DNA from: Chloranthus sessilifolius
Lineage: Eukaryota > Streptophyta > Magnoliopsida > Chloranthales > Chloranthaceae
DNA: 64,000 bases
Reading direction: 5' to 3'
NCBI GenBank assembly: GCA_021018995.1
Contig: CM037587.1
Span: 71,443,604 to 71,507,603, forward strand
Position numbers and translations under genes: made by a program. Below are positions 9,022-21,093 of this stretch, piece by piece; position 1 is the first letter of the stretch; every line of letters starts with the position of its first letter. The notes below the pieces were generated by a model, which did not search any database, was not told where the DNA came from, and saw nothing but the letters and a program-made list of their open reading frames with translations.

Positions 9022-11746
9022 TGTGATAGCCCAAATTTTCGTACTCAAAAATCCGTGCCATCATGATCATGCTCTGGATAATTCTCAGGACAAATCACAA
9101 AGTGTCTGCTCGTCTAGCAGAAATCAGAGCAAACACTATCCAGTAATGGCAGATCGAGTCATCATATATGACTTTAAAAGAAAGAAAGAATAAACAATAC
9201 ATATATATAAGATAAAAGAATATACATTCTCCAAAAATGAACCAAGAAGAATCACTGGTGATGGACATCCATCACTCAAAACAATGGTTCCTAATAGTGG
9301 TTCCTACAGAATGTATAATAAAACAAGTAATACAATATCTATAATAATAAGTACAAACGGTAGCTACCAGACACACAAATAATCCAGAATTCAGTACAAA
9401 AACAAAAAAGAATAAACTAATACCCAAACAGCTAATAGAACTCGTCAACTAGGGTATCGATAGCCTCCTCCTCAGCCTCCGCCTTTGGATCAGGTTGGTA
9501 GTCAGGATCGCTTTTTGTACCGGGAGCTCTAGCCTCAGAACCTATTAATGTTATAAAAAACAGGGTGAGCTACATCTAAGCTCAGTAGAAGAATCACAGC
9601 TAAAATTATATTGAAAATATAAGACATGATTTGTAGGCAGTATCTTAAAACAGATAAACAAATCAGAATATGCAGACATAATAAATCAGATGACATATAC
9701 TGAGTTTTCAAAGAACAGAACAGATGCTATTAGTATATAATTTGTGACTTAAATCATGCATATTTCTAACTTAAGAAACTCCCGTGACTATATAGCACAT
9801 GGTAATTAGGTGTATGCCGATAGGAAACCCCAACCAATCGTCGTTCATATGAATAATTTTCAGAGTGTAACAATGCCTCATCTATGGAGTGCAATTGTGC
9901 TGAGGGTTTATCAAAACAGATGCATGATTGTGCCAGGGCACGGATATAACGCCGAGTCGGTGGGGATTATATGGATTAAATATTTAAAATCACATACACA
10001 CATATGACCTCAAGAATCAGATATCAGAAATCAGAAACAGGTTTCAGAATATAGAAATCAGAATGCAGGAATCAGAGATGATAGAGATTGATTGATATGT
10101 AAACATGATTTTAAAACAGAAAATCAGGATACAGATGTGAAGGAATCATGAAATCATATTCAGACACATTTTTAGGTTGAATTTCCCCTACCTTAGATCA
10201 GACATCTTTCTAAGCAAATCCAAAGCTTTTCAAAGCATCATGGTCTGATCCTAAGCCACAGACATAGTACACTAAGTGTCAGACATGTGAGGATACTAAC
10301 TGGCACCGTGCCCAGTAGTGTTTTGTCCATAAAACTAAAACAGCTGAAAAACAAGGGTGATTGATCGATCAATGTCCTTGCTTGATCGATCAATCCATCA
10401 CCTTGATCGATCAATGACCTCATTGATCGATCAATCATTCAATTAACTCACAGGTGTTTAAGGGGATTTGATCGATCAACACCCTTGTTTGATCGATCAA
10501 TCCATAACGTTGATCGATCAATCTTTAATTTGATCGATCAATACCTTCATTTACTTCCCATGTGACAGAGGGAAATTGATCGGTCAACATTCCTGTTTGA
10601 TCGATCAATTCACAACTTTGATCGATCAATCTTTCATTTGATCGATCAATCGTATAAAAAATTAAAATTTCCTACTCCCTGTTCCCACACTTTTCTTATA
10701 CAATTTGATCGATCAATGTCCAAATTAATCGATCAACATTCCTCATTGATCGATCAATGTCCTCATTGATCGATTACTCTTGTCTTTGATCAATCACCTC
10801 ACTGTGATCAATCAATTTCTCATATTGATCGATCCATACCATATTTGATCGATCAATCTTCAGAATTGATCGATCAAACACCAATTTGATCGATCAATGC
10901 CCATCGGACACTGAACTTCTAGAAACATGATCCACTGTCCCTATTAACTCCTTATACAAATTGATCGATTAATTCACTGCCTTGATCGATCAATAATGAC
11001 AGTTTTCTGTCATTAATGGCGATCACCATTTTGACATATTTTTATCCCTTTATCTTTATCTTTAATGGTTTCTAACAACCATTCATACACATCCATCTTA
11101 CACATTTATGGTGGTTGAATCTCCACACTTTTAATCTAAAAGTTTACCTCTTTGAAGCCCCTTTCGGGTTCTCGGCAAACGTGATCCGGAAGAGTTTTGG
11201 ATCCGGAATCGAGGATTTGTCTCCCTTATGACTCGAAACAGTAATTCGTGGCTCCGCTTCAGCATGTAGCGATAGCACACCACCTTGCAGAGTAAATGCG
11301 ACGTACCGACATCAGTTCTACACTCTCGAATCTAGCAATCTAACTTGGGTCTCTCTCTCTACTGTGGTTTCTCAAAGCAACCACTTAAAAGCCATACTCC
11401 AGCTGAATCTCTCAGGACAAGCAGGAAGAGGAAGATGTAAAGTGGGTATACAACCCTTCTTCCTTCTCTTATAACCTAAGAAACATAAATATCTTTGATA
11501 TTTCTGTTTTACCTTAGCTTAAGCTTCGTTGTGGAGCACCTAGGCAGTTTCTATGGCGTGACACGCCTCATCAAGGGTCTACACGACTCAGTCTTACACA
11601 AGAAGTCGCACGTGACTTCATCTAACTACAGATTAATATTGTTTCTAATAATATTAATTAAATTTTTTTTAATCAGTCTCGATTTCCATGCCAGGCACGC
11701 ATATCGAAGTAGTCGGGTTCTTGTTCAGAATTTTAGGGCTATTACA
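9022..11746 (-). mobile_element. Solo LTR of a chromovirus-like Ty3/Gypsy element
   Basis: Bounded by TGTGATAGCCC on the left and GGGCTATTACA on the right, with near-matching 5-bp flanks CACAG (9017-9021) and CACAA (11747-11751). The left edge resembles that of the LTRs at 29893 and 39427 (TGTGACAGCCCGAATTTYG.. then ATCCGTGCCATCA), so the family is related and in minus orientation. No internal domain or second LTR is present, which is the signature of LTR-LTR recombination. It splits a CACTA transposase gene and is therefore younger than it. It contains the large TTGATCGATCAA cluster. Confidence 0.8.
10353..11010. repeat. Cluster of about 24 TTGATCGATCAA palindromes
   Basis: Roughly 24 perfect or near-perfect copies of the 12-bp palindrome lie in about 650 bp, with irregular spacers mostly of 6 to 15 bp and a few larger gaps. 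The spacers are not conserved as a unit, so this is not a simple tandem repeat or a CRISPR array. Variants mostly change one base of the core (GGTC, AATC). Between copies on the minus strand is a TATA-like TTGTATAAGAAA near 10694-10705. Confidence 0.95.
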
Positions 11747-11756
11747 CACAATGGCA

Positions 11757-13591
11757 GAATGGTGGAAGTAAAGCTTATCTACCATATGCATGCTACTCTA
11801 TGGACAAAGGAGAGAAAGAGATGTTCTGTAAAGTATTGAAGAATTTGAAGATTCCGGAAGGTTACTCATCAAATATTGCAAGGTGCATTAATATTAAAGA
11901 GCGCAAGATATGTGGCCTTAAAAGCCATGATTCACATGTTATAATCCAACAATTCATGCCATTGGCTATTCGAAAAATATTACCCAAGAGCATAGCTTAT
12001 CCATTAATAGAATTGAGCAACTTCTTCCGTCAGTTATGTTCGAAAGTTTGTCGGATTGAGTATTTGAGATATCTTGAGAATCGCATTACAGTGGTGCTTT
12101 ATCAATTAAAGCGAATTTTTCCACCTGCATTTTTTGATGTTATGGTGCACTTTTCCATACATTTGGCATCAGAGGCATAGTTGGGTGGACTTGTCCATTA
12201 TCGATGGATGTATCCTATTGAAAGGCATGACCCATTTTACCGAAAGTTATTTATGGATTTGAAATTAATTATAATTTCATTCACATAAATAAAACATTTT
12301 TCAATATAGATATTTGTTTACGTTGAAGTCATATGTGCGTAATAAGGCTCAACCTGAGGGGTCTATTGCTGAAGGATATGTCGTAGAAGAATGTCTAACA
12401 TTTTGCTTGAGATACTTAAACGACATTGAAACAAGATTAAACCAACCCGCAAGAAATCGTGACGTAAATGAGATCAGTGGTGTTCCGTTATTTAAACTTA
12501 GTGAAATAGAATGGACCCAGGCACATCGTTATGTGTTGTTCAATGATGTTAAGGTTAAAGATTATCTAGAGTAAGTCTTTAAATTACTAAAATTTTAAAT
12601 GTGATTAACAATTTTATTCCGTGTTGGAGTTTCATATGACATGAAATTCATGTAGGCAACACAATCGGATACTTTGGTTAAAGCACTGCAAAGCAAGTCC
12701 CCATGAAAGACAAAAAATGCACCACAAACAATTCATTGACTGGTTTAAGGATTATGTAAGTTACGAGAGTTTGCATTTTAGGTTTCTTTTTAGTTGATGA
12801 ATCTTGGTTAGTAATTTAACTTACTTGCAAATGTCAAATAGGTTCGAATATTGAACAATTCAAATAGCACATTGGTGGACGGAGTTGCTTTCCTTGCGGG
12901 AGGACCACTTTCCCTTGCTAACAGATTAGCCGTCTACACCATTAATGGCTATAAATTTTGAACTATTGATAAGGAAAATTATGCTAAAACTCAAAATAGT
13001 GGTGCTGCGGTCACTGCAACTACTATGAGCTATTCAAATGAAAGAGATAAAAGCCCCGTGACAGGAGAGATGACCTATTATGGTCGCTTAACAGACATAA
13101 TTGAGTTGACATATTTCGAGCAACTCCAGTATGTATTATTCAAGTGTGATTGGATTGATGTAATAACACAAGACAGAGGTATTAAGACCGACGAATTAGG
13201 AATCACATTGGTAAATTTTTCAAGATTATTGTTCCCTGAAAATCAATGAACCATATGTGTTGGCATCTCAAGCCAAACAAGTTTTCTATGAACAAGATCC
13301 AACTGAACCAGATTGGCATGTCGCCGCCAACAATAGACCTAGGGACTTATATGAGATGAGTGCACAAGATGATTCATTATTAGATAGAGACCCTTATGGA
13401 CATCATCTACCAAATGGCATTGAGAATGGCGATAATGATGTTGTCAATTGGGTGAGGGAAAATGTGTCTGGTGTAATTGTTGATGCACCTCCGCATAGTC
13501 AAGTTGTGCACGACAAGCTCCTTCAGTCAATGTCATTGACGATGGAGATGGATCAGATTGATGATGCTTTATTTACCGAAGATGGAAGTGT
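11757..13591 (+). pseudogene. CACTA TNP2-type transposase pseudogene, second part (DUF4218 and DUF4216 regions)
   Basis: After the solo LTR the frame resumes with AYLPYACYSMDKGEKEMFC, IPEGYSSNIARC, GLKSHDSHVIIQQFMPLAIR and FPPAFFDVMVHFSIHL..RWMYPIER, a DUF4218 region. Next comes LKSYVRNKAQPEGSIAEGY and a segment like HRYVLFN. The end reads MTYYGRLTDIIELTYFEQLQ, VLFKCDWIDV, LVNFSRLL and VLASQAKQVFYEQDPTEPDW, typical of DUF4216. Probable introns include 12571-12655 (GTAAG..GTAG) and 12756-12841 (GTAAG..ATAG), where the frame joins cleanly. Stops at about 12178 and 12958 and before VLASQ mark it as dead. CACTA terminal repeats were not found. Confidence 0.87.
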
Positions 13592-16110
13592 GTAATTCTT
13601 CTTTTGAAAGAAATAATATTGAATCTAATTCTACTCGTGGGATGGTGACTGCATCTAAGTATTTTTCTTCCTTTTTTGTCTATAAAGTTCTCAACTTTGT
13701 GATTGTTTTGCTACTTCTCTGTGTTGTTGCTCTAGTGATCTAAATTGACATATCGAACTCATTGACATTTGATGATCTAGTGCACTGGCTTGTATTCTTA
13801 TCTGATTACTGTTGTTGTGGATTGAATGCTATAATATGTGAACATAATATTAGACAGAATGATACATATGTACTGCTGATCACCTATGCTAAAATCTGAC
13901 CCGACTATTATTATTTCCTACTATTCTTGTTGCTGCTCTTCACTGAATATTATGTAATTGTTGTTGTTGATCCTCGTCTCACACGTGTTACGATATTACT
14001 CTTGTCTTCTCCAATCTTTGATGTAAGGTGTGTTGATGTGTTACTTTAGTTGTTAAATACTCATGGGAAGGGTTGTTTTTACATAAACAATACATATATT
14101 TACATAGTTTTGAGGGCAGGATTATAGCCCCCAAAACATACAAATCACAAACAATTAATATATAGGGATGGGATCAGACTTATAGAGAGCTTCATGCTAA
14201 ATACTCCAATTATATTTACCATTGCTATAATACTATGGTTATAGACCAGGGTTTAGGATTGGTAGGTATGCAAAGAAATTCTGTGCTGATTTGGATTAGT
14301 GTCAGTGTGTGTGTGTGTGTGTGTGTTTTTGGTAACTAGTGCACCAAAATTTACTGCTATAATCAACTGCTACGTGGTTTGGACTGTGGCAGCTGAGATG
14401 CCTTAAATATTTTGGGACAAGGGTGTCATTTCAGTTGGTCTATCCCAATGTTACTTGGTTCGTTAGTTCTCAAATTTTGGATCGTTCAATTTGGATTTGG
14501 ATTTTCCAAGCAAGCAAACCCGATTCGCTAAGTGAGTAAAAATGATTGAGCCGTATAAAATTCGGCTTGAACCCAGGCAGATTGGGTCAAGTCTTATTAA
14601 ATGAAGGGAAAAGGTCTGGCTGGACCAAATCTGTCCTGGCCTGAATCCAACTTGGCATGAACCTGATTCAAATTTGGTTTGGGCTTAAATAAAATGCACG
14701 CGCTGAAAAGGACTTAGGTGAACTGGCCTGACTTTGTATCTGGCCCAGGGTTCAGGACCAAATTTTAGAGTCGAAAATTTGGATGGGTCACCACCACCAC
14801 AACGCTTCTTTTATGCTTTCAATTTTTTTCTTGGTATGTTTCTATGTGATTCTTTTCTTCTGACAATAATTCTTTTTCTATTTTATTTTTATTCTTTTCT
14901 ATTAGTGGTATTTTTTACAATTGGGTTCTGATGCTCAAATATTCCATGCTCAGCATATGTATTTTGAAAGCTGCTAACTGAGCCATTCATTTCGTTTGCT
15001 TTGATGATTTGTGTTGCTGCAATTTCTATTTCATGTTGGGTTTTTTCATTGTGTTTTTGTTTGAAGAGGAGTGTTATATATATATATATATATATATGGT
15101 GTAGTTAGACCCATCTTCACTATTAATCAAGGCCGCTTGATCAATAATTGAAGGACTTGTGGATTCTAAGATCTATCACAAAATTCTCCGAATTAACGAA
15201 AATTCTGAAAAATTCACCAAACATGTGTTCTGCCCAACTTTTTTTTGAATGTTAATTGATTCATTGATTCTTCAAAAACTTTTATCGAATTTGGCGAATA
15301 TGTAGTTTCTAGTCGAGTTCTTTATATTTTCTTTCGAGTACAAAGGTTATATGTTAAACTTTCCTCTGTGTAAGAAAGAGAGAGAGAGAGGAGCGAGATG
15401 GTTTCATGTGTTGTATAACGTGTGGGAGTATATCCATTTTCATTAAGAATTAACGAGCGATCTCATGGTTAGAAGCTTACCACTAACAAAGAATAAGAGA
15501 TCCATTTATATTGATTTATATAAGAAAATAGAGATCAATTTTAAACAATTGAGCCGTATGATGGTACGGTATGCCCATTAATATCCCAAGATTGATTGAG
15601 TGAAAGATCGGGAAGACAAACGATTTCAATAGTCTAATTCAAATTTTGGTGGGTTTTTCTAGAGTTCTAGTGGGTGCAATTAGAGCTACCCTTCTCTTTC
15701 TTTATCACATTTCTTTTTTTCATTAAACTATGGAAAATAAGAAATGGTGGACAATTTTGCAGGCAGCTTATGTGGCACAATGTAATTGGCTGCAATATTT
15801 GCGCCCCACTATGTGTGCACAGTTACCTCACGCAACATACGTTGCTTGCAGAATTGTCTATAAAAAAAGTGTCCACTATATAACATTGTCCTTAAACTAT
15901 TAGTGATAATTGGTTCTGATGCCTGATTTTATGTTCTTCATGGTTTTTGAAAGCTAGGAAGCCAGCGGCCAATGCACACACTCAATGTCACAGTTTAATG
16001 AAAAATTATAAACCCAGATGTTAAATCCTAGACAATAGGCTTGCAGGGTGAAATTACCATTTTATCCATGTGCTTGCATCTGGTATTTGTCTCAGGTTTA
16101 ATGTCTAGGG
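13592..16110. other. Intergenic stretch without a recognisable gene
   Basis: No ORF here has recognisable similarity. The stretch holds a (GT)n run at 14304-14326, a (TA)n run at 15075-15097, a GA run near 15377-15391, and low-complexity text rich in variants of CCTGG and TTGGGTC (14450-14760). The ORFs at 14734-14931 and 15674-15883 are hydrophobic or low-complexity and probably spurious. Confidence 0.6.
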
Positions 16111-16362
16111 TCAAGGTATCAACTATCGGCCGATACATATACATATAAGTTTTTTTGCCAACCGATATGTATCAGCCCCGATACGGTATCAATGGTATCA
16201 ACATTAGGGCCTGTATTGGCCAATACGTATCAGGTATCAGCCGATATGGAACGGGTATCGGCCAATACTTAATAGATTTTATTTTATTTTTTCAAAGGGA
16301 GCGATACGTATCAGTATCGGTCCTCCATGGATGGATACCCGATACCTGGTTTGACACCTTGT
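16111..16362. repeat. MITE-like element built of TATCGGCCGATA/ATACGTAT palindromes (copy 1)
   Basis: It starts TCAAGGTATCAA and ends ..GACACCTTG, giving short inverted ends (CAAGGT/ACCTTG). The interior is packed with dyads such as TATCGGCCGATA, GATACGTATC and GGTATCGGCC, then an AT-rich stretch, then CCATGGATGGATACCCGATACC. The same order of blocks occurs at 55458-55701 and, less completely, at 61464-61615. No coding capacity is present. Confidence 0.7.
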
Positions 16363-17898
16363 CTGGGATATATCATTACTCTAGTTTTAATTTGAGAGAA
16401 ATAAAATTATTTTCAAGGGCTGCAGATATAGTTGGACTCCAAAACCAGTTCAACTGGTTGGACGTGACCATTGCCCTTTTGTGATGTAAATGGGTCAAGC
16501 CTGATCAGGCCCATGGGAAAATGGCATATGATTGACCTGATCTGACCCGACCAGACCCGTTCAGCTGGCGAAGTCGACTGACGGAACCCGACCCGTTAAT
16601 ACCTCCTATTTTTCCCTAACTTGAGCGATAAGCTGAAGTGCCCAACCTTGTTAAAAACATGTGTATAGAGAGTACGAGCATACTTATGGAGGGGTATTTT
16701 TGAAATTATACTCTCCAAGAGTAACTTGTACCACAAGTTATATGAGTAAAAAGGAGTTACGAATTTTGAAGGGGACGGAAAAAAACAGCTTCAAAAGGGT
16801 TTCTTCCATGCCTAGTTTTAAAGTGACAGTGAAGACTGAAGATTGGGTGAAGGGTTTTCTTTTGTGGTCCTATGCGATCATGGTGAAAGTGATTTGAGAA
16901 GATAAGTCTACGTGATTTTGGTCGTATTCTTGTAAGTAAAAGGTATCTCTAAATCTTATTATTTACAAGTTGGAAGTGATTACTTATAATTATTAGGCTC
17001 TTTGGAAAAACATGCTTACTTTCCATCAGTTTTAGGAAAACATGACTACTTCAAACAGTTTTAGAAAAGCATGCCTATTTTAAAGTAGGCAGATTTTTCT
17101 AATTGATTGAAAGTGAGCTAATTATATGAATTGTGTTTATTTTGATCATCTCTTTATTTCATGCATTCATAGCACACAATTTGTAAAATTTTGTGTCATT
17201 AGTATTGAATTTGTTCATTGTTTGAGTATTTAATCTTGGTGTAATATATTTGTGGGTGAAATTTTTGTCTACAGTTTGCATTAGAAAGGTGGCATGTATT
17301 TTGATTATGTTTTGTTTGTAAGAGGATTAATATGGTATAGTTGGACCATCTTCACTGAATATTCACCTCATGTTCATGCTCATTAATCAAGGCCATTTGA
17401 TCAATCATTGAGCCACTTATGGGATGGATCATAACCACTAATCAGAAACTTGTACCACTTGCTAATGAGTACCTTCTTCGTATGTCACTTTCCAAAAGGT
17501 CACACACAAGGTTTTAAAACTGATATGAACCAAGGCTTATCAGCCTGGCCTGTAGGACCTGCTATATCCGACATGATTTGAGGTTTGACCTATTTGACCA
17601 AATATATATCACTATATCAAATTGGGGGTAATGTCTGTAAGCTTAGGGCCATTTGATACACATATTGAACGATACGGATCCCAAATATGCAAACACTTAG
17701 AAAGAGAACTTATTAACAATAGAATTGAACACATATTATTGGGCAAGTTATCAAATCGTCTTGTGCACCAATATTAAACAACAAAAACGTTGGGCTATTT
17801 TTTTATGACGAAAAGGTTGCAACATAGGCTAAATACGTGTTACTTTGGGGCCAACCCACTGAAGCGTGTTTAGCCCTATTAATTCATTACCTTCGAAT
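16363..17898. other. Intergenic stretch without a recognisable gene
   Basis: The stretch contains CCTGATC/GACCCGACC low-complexity text at about 16495-16605 and a threefold imperfect repeat of AAAACATG..TTTTAG at 16990-17090. The ORF at 16661-16897 has no recognisable domain. Confidence 0.55.
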
Positions 17899-17968
17899 TA
17901 AAATCGATATGTATCAGTTTGCCGAAAAACTGATACGTATCGGTATCGGCCGATATTTGATACCTTGA
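17899..17968. repeat. Fragment of the TATCGGCCGATA MITE-like family
   Basis: Contains ACTGATACGTATCGGTATCGG and ends CCGATATTTGATACCTTGA, the reverse complement of the left end at 16111 (TCAAGGTATCA). Only one end of the element is recognisable. Confidence 0.6.
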
Positions 17969-18135
17969 GACCAAGTATAATAGGGAACTCAGTTGTATCT
18001 TTTCAAAATTCTTATTAGGGTTGTCGTGGGCTGGGGGCAGACTCAGCGCCTCAAAAAAGGATTTTTATTTATTTATTTCAAATTCTCACACCCCAATCTT
18101 TTGATCCTATGACTTTAAATAAGGTCAAAGAAACT

Positions 18136-18279
18136 TGTGACAGCCCGGATTTTCACGCCCGAAAATCCGTGCCATCAGGATCATGCTTTGGATGATCCCC
18201 AGGACAAATCACGAAGTATCTGCTCATCTAGCGGAAATCAGAGCAAACACTGTTCAGTAGTGGCAGATCGAGTTATCAC
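18136..18279 (-). mobile_element. Fragment of the solo-LTR family seen at 9022
   Basis: TGTGACAGCCCGGATTTTC.. matches the first 150 bp of the 9022 LTR block by block (ATCCGTGCCATCA, GATCATGCT, AGGACAAATCAC, AGAGCAAACACT, GTGGCAGATCGAGT). Similarity stops at about 18279, where a different LTR fragment begins. Confidence 0.75.
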
Positions 18280-18573
18280 ATGTCTGGTCCAAGTGGGACC
18301 AATTGCACACCAACTTCGGGGCATGCAATCAAATTGCGCATGCTAGACAGGACGCGCAATTCGAGGCTTTTCATAGGTTAAGTTGGGTCTAAATCATAAG
18401 GCTTTTATTTCACCTGTGCTTCGACCATATACTATTGTTTCAGTATATAGTCCCCATGTCAAGGTTTAAAAGTCTTCAGAGAAGGTCAGTCCTTTTCCGG
18501 AGATCTTGGGCGAGGTCAAAGGTTGACCAAATAGGTTTGTATACTTCGAGAGGGCAAAATTTGAGTGTCTACA
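18280..18573 (-). mobile_element. Fragment of a TGTAGACAC-type LTR, minus orientation
   Basis: On the minus strand it starts TGTAGACACTCAAATTTTGCC. It contains the same block order as 46830-47121 (TTTGACC..CCAAG..TCTCCGG, CTTTGACCT, TATATAC.., GGTCCCACTTGGACC). Only the first 290 bp of the LTR are present, and it cuts the LTR fragment at 18136. Confidence 0.7.
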
Positions 18574-19235
18574 GTACTGTGCACGAAATTATAATCCAAT
18601 GCCTGTGACGCTACGCGAGATTCAAAGCGCTGCCTCGACATGTAAACGCTCTAGCCCATTGACCTTTCGATTACGCGCAGACACCACCGCGCGTAATCGG
18701 GTCACACGCAAACACTTCAACGCGCAATCAAGTCGCTGACCCTTGAATCCTATGCATTATGAAATGTGCAAAATTGAATTCTGCTCTAAGCCATATGAGC
18801 GCAATCACAAAAATCGAACAAAAAAAAAATAATATATATACCGAGACCGGTAAGGCCTCTAAACGCAAACACAAGCCAAAAAGGCCTCTTAACGCATATC
18901 CACGCACATCAAAATGAACAAAAAAAGGAAATAAAATGAACAAAATTTTATTAATAATTAAAATTCTCTATAAAATGTCAGCAGAGGAATACCCCCTGAA
19001 TTTACAACCCAAAATGAAAACCTAAAAACCTAACCTACAAAAGCGAAACCCAAGATCTAAAAATGGACACACGACCGTAGGAGCGTCCAATCAGAAGCAA
19101 CAGGAAGGTGGAGAGAGGATTGGTTGGGTAACACGATCCATCCACTTATAACGCCCCCTTCCGCCATCTCTACCTTCTCCGACGTTGCCTTCACTGCTTT
19201 CGAACGACAGCGACAAAAAGGTACCACCCCGCTAG
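18574..19235. other. Gene-free stretch with GCGCGTAAT/ACGCGCAAT motifs
   Basis: Motifs of the AATTNCGCGC type occur at about 18670-18735 (ATTACGCGCAG, CGCGCGTAATCGGG, ACGCGCAATCAAG). They are the same class as in the LTRs at 27768, 43500 and 47121, so this is probably LTR debris. No coding similarity was seen. Confidence 0.5.
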
Positions 19236-20704
19236 TGATCAGTCATAGAATATATCATTTTATCACCCTTAACTTAGTGATGCTAGGACTTAGTTTGCTA
19301 CTAACAAATTGATGATGTGCACATATTAAAGAAAAATAGTAAAAGAGAGCCATAATATTAATCTTTATCAAAGTGAACCCAAAAAAGTAATAAAATGATG
19401 ATTAAGCGTAAAAGACAATTCGACGCTCACGAAAGGATAGAAAATTAGTGTTTTACGAATTTATAGATGATAAAGCGTCACTAATGAAAATCCATAGAAA
19501 ATCTTAATATGTGATTCTTCAGAGAAAGAATATAGAAGAAAGGCGAAGAATTGTAATTTAAAGAATCATCTACTGAGGAAGCTATAAAAGACTGAAAATC
19601 GTGATTTACGATTTTCTAAGAAAGAGAAGAAAAAAGGATAATCGTGAATTACGATTACGATTATAGAAGTTTTCCTATTGCTATTGATCACGTGAGAATT
19701 TCCACCGCCAAGAACAGAATTAGAATAACTCTTTAATTAGAAGTTTGGCTAATCACGGATTTGAGAGATTGATGAAGAAGAATCTTAAAAGGACTCTGTT
19801 GCTACTATTAAGGAAAGAAATTCGAAACACATCAAACATCCAGAAGCAAGGAAGAATAAAATTAGAATTAGAGTTATATTAGTAATCTTTTATTTTAGTA
19901 GTTTCTTTTACTAGAATTAGATCTCTGTAAACCGACCCTTACGATCTATAAATAAGAGAGCTCGGCATAGGAATAATCATCGAAGAATTTCACAGCATCA
20001 ATTGAAAACTATGGTCTGTGATTTCTCCCGATCAAAGTAGTTTAGGATTTATAAAATAACATTGTCCACAGTTCCCTGAGGTTTTGCCTGACAACCAAGG
20101 CTGAGGAAGCTGAAAGATCAACACTTTGGATGGTTCTACTTTTGCTTTCTAGTTTAGATTTTATTTTATTTTTAGTTTAGATTTTATATGCTTTGTAAAC
20201 ATCTTCGAATTTTGATTTGAATTGACGACTCAGGTTAAAGTTTGCAGATTAGTGTAACGGTTTTACTTTTCTATCTTCAATTTTCTCGAATTTGATTGAC
20301 ACCCAAATTTTAGGAGATTGTTGATTAGATTAAATCTGTGTTAAAGAATTTTACTTTTTGATTGACAACCAAATTCTGAAAGGCTACAATACGGTGTAAC
20401 GGTATTTTAAATTTGTAAACATCTGATAGCTGAAGGTTGAGAATGATGACCTCAATCTGAAGGAGGATTAGGATTTATTTTTATGCAATTAGATTAAGGA
20501 ACCTATTCTTTTATTCATATTTCTCTAGTAGTTTAGGACTTAAAAGAAAAAGATATTTTTTAAAATAGGAATATAAAAATCTATAAAAAAATAATCACTT
20601 CTTCGTGGGATCGATCCTATCGCTACAGTATAATTTCCATTGTACGCTTGCAATAGGTTAAGGCTTGATTTTAATTTAAATATATACATACTATAAGCCG
20701 ACCA
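19236..20704 (+). mobile_element. 5' LTR of a plus-strand Athila-like element (TGATCAG family)
   Basis: Starts TGATCAGTCATAG and ends ..AAGCCGACCA, followed six bases later by a primer-binding site. It matches the truncated minus copy at 6896-7963 and a 3' part at 47735-48300. It contains near-palindromic AATCGTGATTTACGATTTT and ATCGTGAATTACGAT (19585-19665) and a TATA-like CTATAAATAAG near 19948 before a leader. The 3' boundary was placed by the CA end and the primer site. Confidence 0.72.
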
Positions 20705-20710
20705 AGATTT

Positions 20711-20728
20711 TGGCACCGCTGTCGGAGA
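20711..20728 (+). other. Primer-binding site, tRNA-Asp type
   Basis: TGGCACCGCTGTCGGAGA differs at a few positions from TGGCGCCGTTGCCGGGGA, the tRNA-Asp-complementary site usual in plant Athila-type elements. The mismatches are all transitions. The site primes minus-strand DNA synthesis. Confidence 0.75.
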
Positions 20729-21093
20729 AGTGATTTATCTTGTATTTTTGTTTATATTCTCATTTTAAAAATAAATATTTATCTTTCTCTTTTTATACTT
20801 CCTTATATTTTTAACTTTCTTTGAATCACTTCTTGATCTTTCGCAGGTTTATTCGGAGCAACAACTCAGAGTCACAACTTTCTCTGATCAGCGAAGCTCG
20901 AGGCTTAGATTTTCTCTCTCCCTACCTTTTAGAATAAAATTTTGATAAATTTAAAAATATAAAAAATAGAATTTTCTTTTCTTCATTACACCGCATCTCA
21001 AAGTCTAGATTTCTTCGAGTGTGATCTAGAAATTGAAAGGACTCTTTGACGTAATTTGACAGCAAGCCGATTTTTACAAGAGAATCCTTAATA

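Noticed and set aside
10353-11010. Possible CRISPR array or satellite
   Set aside because: Spacer lengths are irregular (about 6 to 100 bp), the repeat is only 12 bp and palindromic, and the host is a plant LTR. It fits neither a CRISPR array nor a fixed-period satellite.
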